Program-made: the position numbers and the translations under genes
Notes under the pieces: model-generated
Told to the model about the DNA's origin: nothing
Database searches by the model: none
What the model saw: only the letters and a program-made list of their open reading frames with translations
Source of the DNA: JADJPO01 sp963750395
Lineage (GTDB): Bacteria > Actinomycetota > Actinomycetes > Actinomycetales > Kineosporiaceae
DNA length: 64,000 bases
Assembly: GCA_963750395.1 (NCBI GenBank)
Contig: CAVVQM010000016.1
Span: 124,001-188,000, forward strand
Reading direction: 5' to 3'
Shown: piece by piece, positions 16,274 to 25,509 of the stretch
Layout: each line of letters starts with the position of its first letter
Position numbering within the stretch: position 1 is the stretch's first letter

Positions 16274-18472
16274 ATGAGCGTTCCGGTGATCCCCGTGCGC
16301 GATGTCACCGGCGTCGCGACGCACTGCCCGTACTGCTCCCTGCAGTGCGCCACGACGCTGACCCCCGCCACGGACGGCGGCGTCATGGGGATCGCCGGGC
16401 GCGACTTCCCGACCAACCGGGGCGGGTTGTGCCAGAAGGGCTGGACGGCGCCCGCCGTCCTGAACGCCCCGGACCGGCTGCGGACCCCCCTGCTCCGGGG
16501 CCGACTGCTCGGCCTGGCGGGGGCGGCGGCGGATGATCTGGTCCCGACCTCGTGGGAGCAGGCGCTCTCGGTGGTCGCCGAGACCATCACCGGGGTCCAG
16601 GCCCGCCACGGCCGCGACGCCGTGGCGGTCTTCGGCGGCGGAGGACTCACCAACGAGAAGGCCTACGCCCTGGGCAAGTTCACCCGCGTCGTCCTGGGCA
16701 GCTCCCAGATCGACTACAACGGCCGGTTCTGCATGTCGAGCGCCGCCGCGGCAGGCAACCGGGCGTTCGGGCTGGACCGTGGGCTGCCCTTCCCGCTGGC
16801 CGACCTGGGGGGCGCGGACGCCGTCCTCCTCGTCGGCAGCAACCTCGCCGAGACCATGCCGCCGGCCCAGGTGCACCTGCGGCGGGCCGGCGGCCGCGGC
16901 GGACTCGTGGTCGTCGACCCGCGCCACTCGGCCACCGCCGCCCTGGCCACGGCCGGTGGCGGGCTCCACCTGCAGAACACCCCGGGTACCGACCTGCCAC
17001 TGATGCTCGCGCTCCTGCACGCAACGATCCACGAAGGTCTGGCCGACCGGGACTACATCGATTCCCGCACAAACGGTTTCGATGCCGTCAGCCGCGCCGC
17101 CGCACCCTGGTGGCCGGAGCGCGCCGAGCAGGTCACCGCCGTGCCGGCGCCGCTGATCAGGCGCGCCGCCCACCTCCTGGCCGACGCCGCGCCCGCCCGC
17201 GGCGGGGCGGGCGCCTACGTGCTGACCGGCCGCGGCGCCGAGCAGCACGCCAAGGGCACCGACACCGTCAGCGCCTGCATCGACCTCGCCCTCGCGCTCG
17301 GTCTGCCGGGCCGAGTCGGCTCCGGGTACGGCTGCCTGACCGGACAGGGCAACGGGCAGGGCGGTCGGGAGCACGGCCAGAAGTCCGATCAGCTGCCCGG
17401 CTACCGCCGGATCGACGACCCGCAGGCCCGCCGGCAGGTCGCCGAGGTCTGGGGGGTGTCGGCCGATGACCTGCCCGGCCCGGGTCGTTCCGCCGTGGAG
17501 ATGCTGCGCGCCATCGGCACCGCCGACGGCCCCCGGGTGCTCCTCGTGCACGGCAGCAACCTCGTCGTGTCGGCACCCGACGCCGGTGCCGTCGCGGACC
17601 GGCTGCGGCGCCTGGAGCTGTTGGTGGTCAGCGACCTGGTGCCCTCGGAGACCGCCGAGCTGGCGCACGTCGTGCTGCCGGTCACGCAGTGGGCCGAGGA
17701 GGACGGCACCATGACCACTCTGGAGGGCCGCGTGGTCCGCCGACACCGAGCTCTTCCGGCCGCGCAGGGTGTGCGCGACGAACTGGAGGTGCTCGCCGAC
17801 CTCGCCGGGCGCCTGGGCAGGCCCGGAGCGATCCCCGTCCCGGCCGAGGCCGCCTTCGATGAACTGGCCCGGGCCTCGGCGGGCGGACCGGCCGACTACT
17901 CGGGGATCAGCTACGACCGTCTGGACGCCGGTGAGGCCTTGTTCTGGCCTTGCCCCGCAAGCGATTCCGCCCCGCACCCCGGTACCGAGCGGATGTTCCT
18001 GGACCGCTTCGCCACCCCGGACGGACGAGCCTGCTTCGTCGCGGTCAGCCACCGCCCGGTGGTCGACGACCTGCGCGATGACGCACCGGTCTACCTGATC
18101 ACCGGGCGGGTGCTGCAGCACTACCAGTCCGGTGCCCAGACCCGCCGGGTGCCGGAACTGAACGACTCCTGTCCCAGGGTCTACGTCGAGATCCACCCGG
18201 ACCTGGCGCACCGGTGCGGCATCGGCGACGGCGAGGCGGTCGCCGTCCGCAGCAGCCGCGGGGAGGCGATCGCCGCGGCACGCATCACCACCAGCATCCG
18301 GCCCGATGCGGTCTTCATGCCCTTCCACTTCGCCGGGGAGGGCCGCGCCAACACCGTGACCAACGACGCCCTCGACCCGACGTCACGGATGCCGGAGTTC
18401 AAGGTCTGCGCGGTCCAGATCCGCCGGGTGGGCCCGGCGGACGACCGGGCCGAGGAAGGGGCTGGGCCATGA
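16274..18472 (+). CDS. nasA: Assimilatory nitrate reductase catalytic subunit
   Basis: 732 residues, cytoplasmic molybdopterin oxidoreductase reducing nitrate to nitrite. The N-terminal [4Fe-4S] ligands are C18, C21, C25 and C53 (CPYCSLQC ... GGLCQKGW). The Mo-bisMGD core includes QIDYNGRFCMSSAAAAGNRA and the GQGNGQGGREHGQKSDQLPG stretch diagnostic of nitrate/formate dehydrogenase-like enzymes. The C-terminal MGD-binding domain has TGRVLQHYQSG and FHFAGEGRANTVT. No Tat signal, consistent with an assimilatory enzyme. Overlaps the next gene by ATGA. Confidence 0.93.
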   Translation: MSVPVIPVRDVTGVATHCPYCSLQCATTLTPATDGGVMGIAGRDFPTNRGGLCQKGWTAPAVLNAPDRLRTPLLRGRLLGLAGAAADDLVPTSWEQALSVVAETITGVQARHGRDAVAVFGGGGLTNEKAYALGKFTRVVLGSSQIDYNGRFCMSSAAAAGNRAFGLDRGLPFPLADLGGADAVLLVGSNLAETMPPAQVHLRRAGGRGGLVVVDPRHSATAALATAGGGLHLQNTPGTDLPLMLALLHATIHEGLADRDYIDSRTNGFDAVSRAAAPWWPERAEQVTAVPAPLIRRAAHLLADAAPARGGAGAYVLTGRGAEQHAKGTDTVSACIDLALALGLPGRVGSGYGCLTGQGNGQGGREHGQKSDQLPGYRRIDDPQARRQVAEVWGVSADDLPGPGRSAVEMLRAIGTADGPRVLLVHGSNLVVSAPDAGAVADRLRRLELLVVSDLVPSETAELAHVVLPVTQWAEEDGTMTTLEGRVVRRHRALPAAQGVRDELEVLADLAGRLGRPGAIPVPAEAAFDELARASAGGPADYSGISYDRLDAGEALFWPCPASDSAPHPGTERMFLDRFATPDGRACFVAVSHRPVVDDLRDDAPVYLITGRVLQHYQSGAQTRRVPELNDSCPRVYVEIHPDLAHRCGIGDGEAVAVRSSRGEAIAAARITTSIRPDAVFMPFHFAGEGRANTVTNDALDPTSRMPEFKVCAVQIRRVGPADDRAEEGAGP

Positions 18473-20091
18473 GCGGGATCGCACCGGCCGACGTCCGGGA
18501 CGACCGACCGGTCAGGCGCGTCGTCGTGGTGGGCAACGGCATGGCCGGGGGACGCTTCGTCGAGGAGGTGCTCGCCCGCACCGGCGACGGGCGCGCCACC
18601 GCCGCGCTCGACCTGACCGTCGTCGGCGCCGAGCCGTACGCCAGCTACAACCGCGTTCTGCTGTCCGACCTGGTGGCCGGTCGCGCGGACGTCGCCGCGC
18701 TGGGCATGGCGGACACGGAACTGCTGCGGGCCCAAGGGGTCGACGTGCGGCTCTGCTCGGACGCGACCGCCCTGGACCTGATCGGCGGCCGGGTGTGGCT
18801 CGACGACGGGGAGTCGGTCCGCTTCGACCACGTGGTCCTGGCCACCGGAGCCGAACCGATCGTTCCGCCACAGCTGACGGACCACACAGGGTCGCCTCGC
18901 GCCGGGGTTCACGCCCTCCGCACCGTGGACGACGCCCGCGAGATCGTCGCGGCCACCACCAATGCCCGTCGGGCCACCGTGCTGGGCGGTGGGCTGCTCG
19001 GCCTGGAGGCGGCCCGCGGCCTGGCCCGGCGCGGGCTGGAGGTCAGCGTCGTCCAAACCGGTCCACGGCTGCTGCCGCAGCTGCTGGACGCCGCGGGTGC
19101 GAGCGTGCTCCGGGGGGCACTGCGCCGCCTCGGAGTGCGGGTGCGCACCGGCGCGACCGTCGTCGATCTCACCCACGACGACGCGGGCCGTCTGTGCGCG
19201 GTCACTCTCGCCGGACCCGGCGATCGACTCCCGACCGATCAGCTCCCGACCGACCTGCTGCTGGTGGCCTGCGGGGTCCGCCCTCGAACGGCTCTGGCGG
19301 CACAGGCCGGACTGCCCGTGGCAGGCGGCATCCTCACCGACGACCGAATGCTCACCGGCGATCCACGGGTCTCGGCCATCGGCGACTGCGCCGAGTACGA
19401 GGGGCGCACCTCGGGCCTGGTCGCCCCGGCGTGGGACCAGGCCCGGGTCGTCGCCGACCTGGTGTGCGGGTCGGCGCCCGAGGCCCGCTACCTCCCGCGG
19501 GAGACCGCCGTCCGTCTGAAGGCGGCCGACATCGACCTCGCGGCCGTGGGCGAGCTCCTCACCGACCCGGCGCATCCCGACGACGGGTCCGAGGACGGCC
19601 CGGACTCGCTCGACGTCGTCCAGCTCATCGACGCCGCCCGCGGCCACTACGTCAAGGCCGTTCTCCGGGAGGGGATCGTGGTGGGCGCCCAGGTCATCGG
19701 CGATGCCCGGGCCGCCGCCGAACTGACCCTGCTCGTCGAACGAGGCTCACCGGCTCCATTCGACCGAGCCGTCCTGGTCCTGCCCGGCGCCACGTCCGGG
19801 CAGCCGAGCGCGGTGGAGGAGCCCACCCGCCTGCCGGACGACGCACCGATCTGCCGGTGCAACGGCGTCAGCAAGGGGCTGATCGTTCGCGCCTGGGAGG
19901 CCGGGGCCCGCACCCGCGACCAGGTCGCCGCGCGCACCCGGGCCACGACCGGTTGCGGCACCTGCGGCGACGCGGTCGCCGGGATCCTCGACTGGCTCAG
20001 CCGATCCGACCCCGATCAGCCCTACGAGAACCTGCCCGCTCCCGGCGCTCGCCAGCACGCGGTCGTCCCGACCCCCGGAGGTATGCGATGA
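18469..20091 (+). CDS. FAD-dependent oxidoreductase with C-terminal BFD [2Fe-2S] domain, nitrate reductase electron-transfer subunit
   Basis: 540 residues. Two dinucleotide-binding folds (VVVGNGMAGGRFVEEVL near residue 14 and TVLGGGLLGLEAARGLARRG near 170) form an NAD(P)H:rubredoxin/nitrite-reductase-like FAD module. At the C-terminus a BFD-type [2Fe-2S] domain has CRC ... GCGTC (ICRCNGVSKG, TTGCGTCGDAV). Such proteins (NasB-like) pass electrons from NAD(P)H to NasA. ATG 18469 overlaps the nasA stop (ATGA), and the gene's own stop overlaps nirB. It lacks siroheme motifs, so it is not a second NirB. Confidence 0.8.
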   Translation: MSGIAPADVRDDRPVRRVVVVGNGMAGGRFVEEVLARTGDGRATAALDLTVVGAEPYASYNRVLLSDLVAGRADVAALGMADTELLRAQGVDVRLCSDATALDLIGGRVWLDDGESVRFDHVVLATGAEPIVPPQLTDHTGSPRAGVHALRTVDDAREIVAATTNARRATVLGGGLLGLEAARGLARRGLEVSVVQTGPRLLPQLLDAAGASVLRGALRRLGVRVRTGATVVDLTHDDAGRLCAVTLAGPGDRLPTDQLPTDLLLVACGVRPRTALAAQAGLPVAGGILTDDRMLTGDPRVSAIGDCAEYEGRTSGLVAPAWDQARVVADLVCGSAPEARYLPRETAVRLKAADIDLAAVGELLTDPAHPDDGSEDGPDSLDVVQLIDAARGHYVKAVLREGIVVGAQVIGDARAAAELTLLVERGSPAPFDRAVLVLPGATSGQPSAVEEPTRLPDDAPICRCNGVSKGLIVRAWEAGARTRDQVAARTRATTGCGTCGDAVAGILDWLSRSDPDQPYENLPAPGARQHAVVPTPGGMR

Positions 20092-22853
20092 ACCCCGAAC
20101 CGCTCGAGGCAAACCCGCTCGACGGACCCCGCACCGCGCACGGCCGGTCCCGGCTGGTGGTGGTCGGGGGCGGCATGGTGGCCCATCGCCTGGTCGAGGC
20201 GATCCTGGCCCGGCAGGGCGAACGGGCCGACTGGGGGGTCACCGTGCTCGCCGAGGAGCCGCGGGCACCCTACGACCGGGTCGCCCTGACCAGCTTCTTC
20301 AACGGCCGCAGCCCCGAGGACCTGGCACTGGGCGAGAAGGCGATGTGGGACGACCCACGCGTGCGCCTGCTCCGCTCCTGCGCGGTCTCCTCCGTGGACC
20401 GGCACCACCGCAGCGTCTGGACCGCCGACGGCCACCAGCACCCCTACGACGCACTCGTACTGGCCACCGGGTCCAAGGCGTTCGTGCCCCCGGTCGAGGG
20501 ACACGACCTGCCGGGGTGCTTCGTGTACCGGACGCTGGACGACGTCGCCGAGCTGCGCGGTCACGTGCAGGACCGGGTCGCCGGCGTCCAGGACGCGCGC
20601 CCGATCACCGGGGCGGTGGTGGGCGGCGGACTGCTCGGCCTGGAGGCGGCCGGAGCGCTGACCGCCCTCGGCGTGAGCACCCATGTCGTCGAGTTCGCGC
20701 CCCGCCTGATGCCGTTGCAGGTCGACGAGGGGGGCGGCGAGGCCCTCAGGCGCCTGGTCACCGACCTGGGTGTGAGCGTGCACACCGGCGTGGCCACCTC
20801 CGGGATCGCCGACCGCGGTGAGAGCGCCAGACGGCCTCGCTACCGGATGGCCTTCGCGAAGGACCGCCCCGAGGGCACCCCCGCGCACCTGGACGTCGAT
20901 GTGGTGGTCTTCGCGGCCGGCGTGCGACCCCGCGACGAGCTCGCCCGCGACGCCGGCCTGGACGTCGGCGAGCGTGGCGGCGTCGTGGTCGACGACTCCT
21001 GCCGGACCGCCGACGAGCGGATCTGGGCGATCGGGGAGGTCGCCTGCATCGGCGGGCGCACGCTGGGCCTGGTCGCACCCGGCTATGCGATGGCCGAGAT
21101 CGTCGCCGACCGCCTCCTGGGCGGCGAGGCGACCTTCCCCGGCGCCGATCTGTCCACCAAGCTCAAACTCCTCGGGGTGGACGTGGCCAGCTTCGGCGAC
21201 GCCTTCGCCCGCGCCCCCGGCGCCCTCGAGGTCGTGTATGCCGACCCGGTGGCCGGCGTCTACAAGAAGCTGGTGCTCTCCGACGACGCCGCCACGCTGC
21301 TCGGGGGCGTCCTGGTCGGTGACGCGAGCGCCTACGCCTCGTTGCGCCCCATGCTCGGCCGCCCCCTCGGCGGTGACCCCGGTGCGTGGCTGCTGCCCGA
21401 GGACGGAGGCGGCGCCCGGCCGGGCGGGCAGGACCTGCCCGACGAGGCCTCGGTGTGCTCGTGCAACACCGTCTGCGCGGGCACCCTGAGGTCCGCCGTG
21501 CGCGGCGAGGACGGCTTCGACGCCTGCACGGACGTGGCCTCGGTGAAGGCCTGCACCAGGGCCGGCACCAGCTGCGGCTCCTGTCTTCCGCTGGTCAAGA
21601 AGATCGTCGAGGCCGAGCTGTCCGCGAACGGGGTCGAGGTCAGCAAGGCGCTGTGCGAGCACTTCGACGTCTCGCGCGCCCAGCTGTTCGACATCGTGCG
21701 GATCAGCGGCATCCGGACCTTCAGCGATCTCGTCGACCGGCACGGTCGCGGGCGCGGGTGCGACATCTGCAAACCGGTCGTGGCCTCCATCCTGGCCAGC
21801 CTGGGCACGGGACACGTGCTCGACCGCGACCAGGCCTCGCTGCAGGACACCAACGATCACGTGATGGCCAACATCCAGAAGGACGGCACGTACTCGGTGG
21901 TGCCACGGGTCCCCGGCGGGGAGATCACCCCCGAGGGCCTGATCGCCATCGGGGAGGTGGCCCGGGAGTTCGGCCTCTACACCAAGATCACTGGAGGACA
22001 GCGGATCGACCTGTTCGGCGCCCGGATCGAGCAGCTGCCCGCTGTCTGGAAACGGTTGGTGGACGCCGGGTTCGAGTCCGGACACGCCTACGGCAAGGCG
22101 CTGCGCACGGTGAAGTCCTGTGTCGGGTCGACCTGGTGCCGCTTCGGCGTCCAGGACTCGGTGGGTCTGGCGATCGCTCTGGAGTTGCGCTACCGCGGCC
22201 TGCGCTCCCCCCACAAGATCAAGCTGGGCGTCAGTGGGTGCGCCCGCGAGTGCGCCGAGGCCCGTGGCAAGGACGTCGGGGTGATCGCCACCGAGCAGGG
22301 CTGGAACGTCTACGTGGGAGGCAACGGCGGATTCACCCCGCGCCACGCGGTCCTGCTCGCCGAGGACCTCGACACGGCCTCGCTGGTGCGCGCCATCGAT
22401 CGGTTCCTCATGTACTACGTGCGCACCGCGGACCGCCTGCAACGCACCGCCACCTGGCTGCAGGAGATCGAGGGCGGACTGGACCACGTACGCTCCGTCG
22501 TGCTCGAGGACAGCCTCGGCATCGCCGAGGATCTGGACGCCGCGATGACCGCTCACGTCGACGGGTACGTCGACGAGTGGCGGGCCACCCTGGAGGACCC
22601 GGCCAAGCTGCGGGCGTTCGCCTCCTTCGTCAACGCCCCCGAGGAGCCCGATCCGGATCTGACCGACGCGGCGGCCTACACCGGCGAGCGCGGGCAGCGC
22701 CGTCCGGCCACCCCCGCCGAGCGGCAGGCCGCCGCCACCGCCACAGAACGCGACGGAAACACGACCGAAACAGCGGTGCGAAATGATCTCCCCCTGGACA
22801 CCGGCGTCCCGGGTTCGGACGCCGTCTTCCTCGACGGCCCGGTACGGAGGTGA
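20088..22853 (+). CDS. nirB: NAD(P)H-dependent nitrite reductase, large subunit
   Basis: 921 residues. An FAD/NAD(P) module (VVVGGGMVAHRLVEAIL; VVGGGLLGLEAAGALTALG) is followed by two BFD [2Fe-2S] segments (VCSCNTVCAG ... GTSCGSCLP; GRGCDICKP). The C-terminal siroheme/[4Fe-4S] domain has SCVGSTWCRFG and GVSGCARECAEA, whose four Cys are intact. It reduces nitrite to ammonium with six electrons. About 50 C-terminal residues, beginning near ATPAERQAAA, are low-complexity and not part of the usual fold. Start ATG 20088 overlaps the upstream stop. Confidence 0.95.
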   Translation: MNPEPLEANPLDGPRTAHGRSRLVVVGGGMVAHRLVEAILARQGERADWGVTVLAEEPRAPYDRVALTSFFNGRSPEDLALGEKAMWDDPRVRLLRSCAVSSVDRHHRSVWTADGHQHPYDALVLATGSKAFVPPVEGHDLPGCFVYRTLDDVAELRGHVQDRVAGVQDARPITGAVVGGGLLGLEAAGALTALGVSTHVVEFAPRLMPLQVDEGGGEALRRLVTDLGVSVHTGVATSGIADRGESARRPRYRMAFAKDRPEGTPAHLDVDVVVFAAGVRPRDELARDAGLDVGERGGVVVDDSCRTADERIWAIGEVACIGGRTLGLVAPGYAMAEIVADRLLGGEATFPGADLSTKLKLLGVDVASFGDAFARAPGALEVVYADPVAGVYKKLVLSDDAATLLGGVLVGDASAYASLRPMLGRPLGGDPGAWLLPEDGGGARPGGQDLPDEASVCSCNTVCAGTLRSAVRGEDGFDACTDVASVKACTRAGTSCGSCLPLVKKIVEAELSANGVEVSKALCEHFDVSRAQLFDIVRISGIRTFSDLVDRHGRGRGCDICKPVVASILASLGTGHVLDRDQASLQDTNDHVMANIQKDGTYSVVPRVPGGEITPEGLIAIGEVAREFGLYTKITGGQRIDLFGARIEQLPAVWKRLVDAGFESGHAYGKALRTVKSCVGSTWCRFGVQDSVGLAIALELRYRGLRSPHKIKLGVSGCARECAEARGKDVGVIATEQGWNVYVGGNGGFTPRHAVLLAEDLDTASLVRAIDRFLMYYVRTADRLQRTATWLQEIEGGLDHVRSVVLEDSLGIAEDLDAAMTAHVDGYVDEWRATLEDPAKLRAFASFVNAPEEPDPDLTDAAAYTGERGQRRPATPAERQAAATATERDGNTTETAVRNDLPLDTGVPGSDAVFLDGPVRR

Positions 22854-23251
22854 ATGGGTTGACCATCGTGGACGACGACTCCCGGGCGACGGCCCGACGA
22901 CACCGAGTCTCGGTGTGCCGCTACGACGATCTGGCGCCCGAGCGCGGCGTGGCCGCACTCATCGCAGGCCGACAGGTCGCCATCTTCCGGCTGCACGACG
23001 GCACGGTGAGGGCGGTCGGGCATCACGACCCGTGCTCGGGGGCCAATGTGATGGCCCGCGGAATCGTCGGCAGCCGCGGCGGCATCCCCACCGTGACCTC
23101 CCCCATGTACAAGCAGGTGTACTCCCTGATCACCGGCGAGTGTCTGGACGACGAGCAGTTCCGCCTGGAGGTCTTCGACGCCGCCGTCACCGAGGGCCTG
23201 GTCCGGATCAGCCCACGACCGGTCACGATCGAGACCGCCGCGAGCGCGTGA
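22850..23251 (+). CDS. nirD: Nitrite reductase small subunit
   Basis: 133 residues with a Rieske-like fold lacking cluster ligands, as usual for NirD: the CxH/CxxH pairs are absent in the DPCSGANVMARGIVG and SPMYKQVYSLITGECLDD segments. It partners NirB. GTG at 22850 overlaps the nirB stop (GTGA), and the nirD stop overlaps the nnaR start in the same way. Confidence 0.92.
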   Translation: MNGLTIVDDDSRATARRHRVSVCRYDDLAPERGVAALIAGRQVAIFRLHDGTVRAVGHHDPCSGANVMARGIVGSRGGIPTVTSPMYKQVYSLITGECLDDEQFRLEVFDAAVTEGLVRISPRPVTIETAASA

Positions 23252-24393
23252 GCTCGCCCGAACCGCGGCCGCCCGAAGCCGTCGGTGCCCTCGAGGTCGC
23301 CCAGCTCACCGGTTTCCACGTGGTGCTGACGTCCAACCGCCGATCCGACGAGCTGGCCGGCAGCCTGGCCCGCCGCGGCGCGACCGTCACCCAGGCGCCG
23401 GTGATGCGCATCGTCCCCCTCGAGGAGGACACCGAACTCCTCGCGACGACGCGGGCGGTGATCGCCGAAGCACCGGACGACGTCGTCGTGACCACGGCCA
23501 TCGGCTTCCGAGGCTGGGTGGATGCCGCCGATGCCGCCGATCTTGCGCCGCTCCTGCTCGAGCGGTTGAGCCGCGCACGGATCCTGGTGCGAGGGCCGAA
23601 GGCGCGTGGCGCCGTCCGCGCGGCCGGGCTGCGCGAGGCCTACTGCGCGCCCGGAGAGACGACCACCGAGGTCATCGAGCACCTCCTCGCCGGGGGTGCC
23701 CAGGGTCGCCGGGTCGTGGTGCAGCTGCACGGGGTGACGGACGACGCCCTGCTGGAGCGGCTGCGGACGGCCGGGGCGGCGATCCGGACCGTGCCGGTCT
23801 ACCGCTGGGGGGACTCCCCCGACCCCGAGGCCGTGCGCAGGGCCATCGACGCCGTCGCCGCCGGCACCGCCGACGCCCTGGTGTTCACCTCTGCTCCCGG
23901 CAGCGAGGCCTTCCTCGAGGCGGCTCGGCGAGCGGGACGCTACGACGAGGTCATCGACGCGCTGAGCAGCCGGGTGGTCCCGACGGCGGTCGGCGACGTG
24001 ACCGCCGGACCGCTGCGGGCGGCCGGGCTCGATCCGCTGGTCCCGGACCGGTGGCGGCTGGGAGCCCTGGTCCGGACCCTGGGCGAGCACCTTGGGCATC
24101 GGGTCGTCGACATCGCCACGCCGGCGGGGATGCTGCGGCTGCGCGGCCAGCAGGCCAGCCTGGACGGGACCGCGCTGTCCCTGTCGCCCACCCTGATGAC
24201 CCTGCTGAGACTGCTCGCCCAGGACCCCGGCCGTGTCGTCGAACGGCAACGCCTGCTCGAGGCCCTGCCGGGGGCCACCGACCTGCACACCGTCGAGGTG
24301 GCCGTCGGTCGGTTGCGCAGCGCCCTGGGCCGGTCCGACCTGGTCCAGACCGTCGTCAAGCGCGGTTACCGGCTCGCGGTCGCCGACGTCTGA
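23248..24393 (+). CDS. nnaR: NnaR-type regulator: uroporphyrinogen-III synthase-like domain fused to winged helix
   Basis: 381 residues. Residues ~15-265 resemble HemD (VVLTSNRRSDELAGSLARRG, DDVVVTTAIGFRGWVDAA, FTSAPGSEAFLEAARRAG). Residues ~285-380 are an OmpR/PhoB-type winged helix ending VVKRGYRLAVADV. The same fusion in mycobacteria and Streptomyces (NnaR, Rv0260c-like) is a nitrogen-assimilation regulator acting with GlnR on nitrate/nitrite genes. Position at the end of the nar/nir operon fits. GTG 23248 overlaps the nirD stop. Whether the HemD part still has activity cannot be told here. Confidence 0.85.
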   Translation: MSSPEPRPPEAVGALEVAQLTGFHVVLTSNRRSDELAGSLARRGATVTQAPVMRIVPLEEDTELLATTRAVIAEAPDDVVVTTAIGFRGWVDAADAADLAPLLLERLSRARILVRGPKARGAVRAAGLREAYCAPGETTTEVIEHLLAGGAQGRRVVVQLHGVTDDALLERLRTAGAAIRTVPVYRWGDSPDPEAVRRAIDAVAAGTADALVFTSAPGSEAFLEAARRAGRYDEVIDALSSRVVPTAVGDVTAGPLRAAGLDPLVPDRWRLGALVRTLGEHLGHRVVDIATPAGMLRLRGQQASLDGTALSLSPTLMTLLRLLAQDPGRVVERQRLLEALPGATDLHTVEVAVGRLRSALGRSDLVQTVVKRGYRLAVADV

Positions 24394-24399
24394 CCCGTG

Positions 24400-24744
24400 T
24401 CACTCGACGGCTCGGGTCCGCTCCGGTGGCGCGTACACGACGACGACGCGGAAGTCCCTCTGCACGTTGATGAACCGGTGCTGGACCCCGGCGGGCACGA
24501 CGAGCACGGTGCCGCGGCCCGCGGGCAGATCGCCGTCCGGCGTGGTCAGCACGGCCGCACCCGAGACCACCACGTAGACCTCGTCCTCGGTGTGCACCGA
24601 CTGCGCGCCGGTCGCGTCCTGGTCGATGGCGTAGGTGCCGACGGAGAGCTGTCCCGTGCGGTACTGCTCGACGTAGTGCGCCGTGCCCGGGGAGACGACG
24701 TCGAAGGGGTCCAGCGCCACCGCGGACGCGTCGTGCCTGCTCAT
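24400..24744 (-). CDS. Small cupin domain protein
   Basis: 114 residues, single cupin barrel. Motif 1 is SVHTEDEVYVVVSGAAVL (His and Glu ligands); motif 2 is PAGVQHRFINV. Probably binds a metal; the substrate is unknown. Convergent with nnaR (6 bases apart) and divergent from cbiX (32 bases), so it is likely transcribed alone. Confidence 0.8.
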   Translation of the reverse strand: MSRHDASAVALDPFDVVSPGTAHYVEQYRTGQLSVGTYAIDQDATGAQSVHTEDEVYVVVSGAAVLTTPDGDLPAGRGTVLVVPAGVQHRFINVQRDFRVVVVYAPPERTRAVE

Positions 24745-24776
24745 CGCCCCAAACTAGCCTGTGGCACTGTGGTTCG

Positions 24777-25499
24777 GTGAGTCGCGACCCGGTCCTGATC
24801 GCCTGCGCCCACGGCACCCGTGAGGCGGCCGGCCGGCGGGCGATGGCCCAGCTGCGTCTGGATGTCGGGGCCCGCCGCGCGGGCCTGGTGGTGCGCGCGG
24901 CGAACGCCGACGTCGAGGTGCAGCGGCCGGGGCTGGACTCGGTGGTCGAGCGGGAGCTGGGCGCCGGTCGCGACGTCGTCGTGGTGCCGCTGCTGCTGTC
25001 GGTCGGCTACCACCTGGCCGTCGACGTGGCCCGGGCCGTCGAGCGGGGCCGCCGGCTGGGCGGCCGGGTGGTCGCCGCCCCGCCGCTGGGGCCGGACGAC
25101 GTCCTGGTCCAGGTCCTGGACGAGCGGCTCGACCAGTGCGGCGCCCCCGCCGGGGGTCCGGTGCTGCTCGTGGCCGCCGGATCCAGCGACCCCGCGGCGG
25201 TGGCCGACGTGGAGGCGATGGGCCGCGCCCTGTCCCTGCGACGCGGGGCGGCGGTGCGGGCCGCCTATCTGTCCGCGGCCAGGCCGTCGGTCGCCGACGC
25301 CCTGGCCGAGCGGGACGGCGACGTCCCGCAGAGCGTGGCGACCTACCTGCTGGCCCCCGGCTTCTTCGCCGACCGGCTCCGCGCCCTGTCCACCGCGGCC
25401 GGCGTGGCCCACGTCAGCGCCCCCCTGGCACCCCATCCGGCCCTGGCCGAGCTGGTCCTGCGCCGTTTCGACAATGCCGTTGTCGCCGCCCCTGGCTAG
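24777..25499 (+). CDS. cbiX: Sirohydrochlorin chelatase (CbiX/SirB family)
   Basis: 240 residues with two CbiX repeats. LIACAHGTREAAG near the N-terminus supplies the metal-binding His; LLLSVGYHLAVDV and the second half LLVAAGSSDPAAVADVEAMGRAL ... YLLAPGFFADRL follow. It inserts iron (or cobalt) into sirohydrochlorin. Next to nirBD and nnaR it most likely makes the siroheme NirB needs. The second repeat lacks the His (AAGSSD), as in other two-domain forms. Start GTG 24777 (MSRDPVLIA). Confidence 0.85.
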   Translation: MSRDPVLIACAHGTREAAGRRAMAQLRLDVGARRAGLVVRAANADVEVQRPGLDSVVERELGAGRDVVVVPLLLSVGYHLAVDVARAVERGRRLGGRVVAAPPLGPDDVLVQVLDERLDQCGAPAGGPVLLVAAGSSDPAAVADVEAMGRALSLRRGAAVRAAYLSAARPSVADALAERDGDVPQSVATYLLAPGFFADRLRALSTAAGVAHVSAPLAPHPALAELVLRRFDNAVVAAPG

Positions 25500-25509
25500 C
25501 CTCGGGTGC

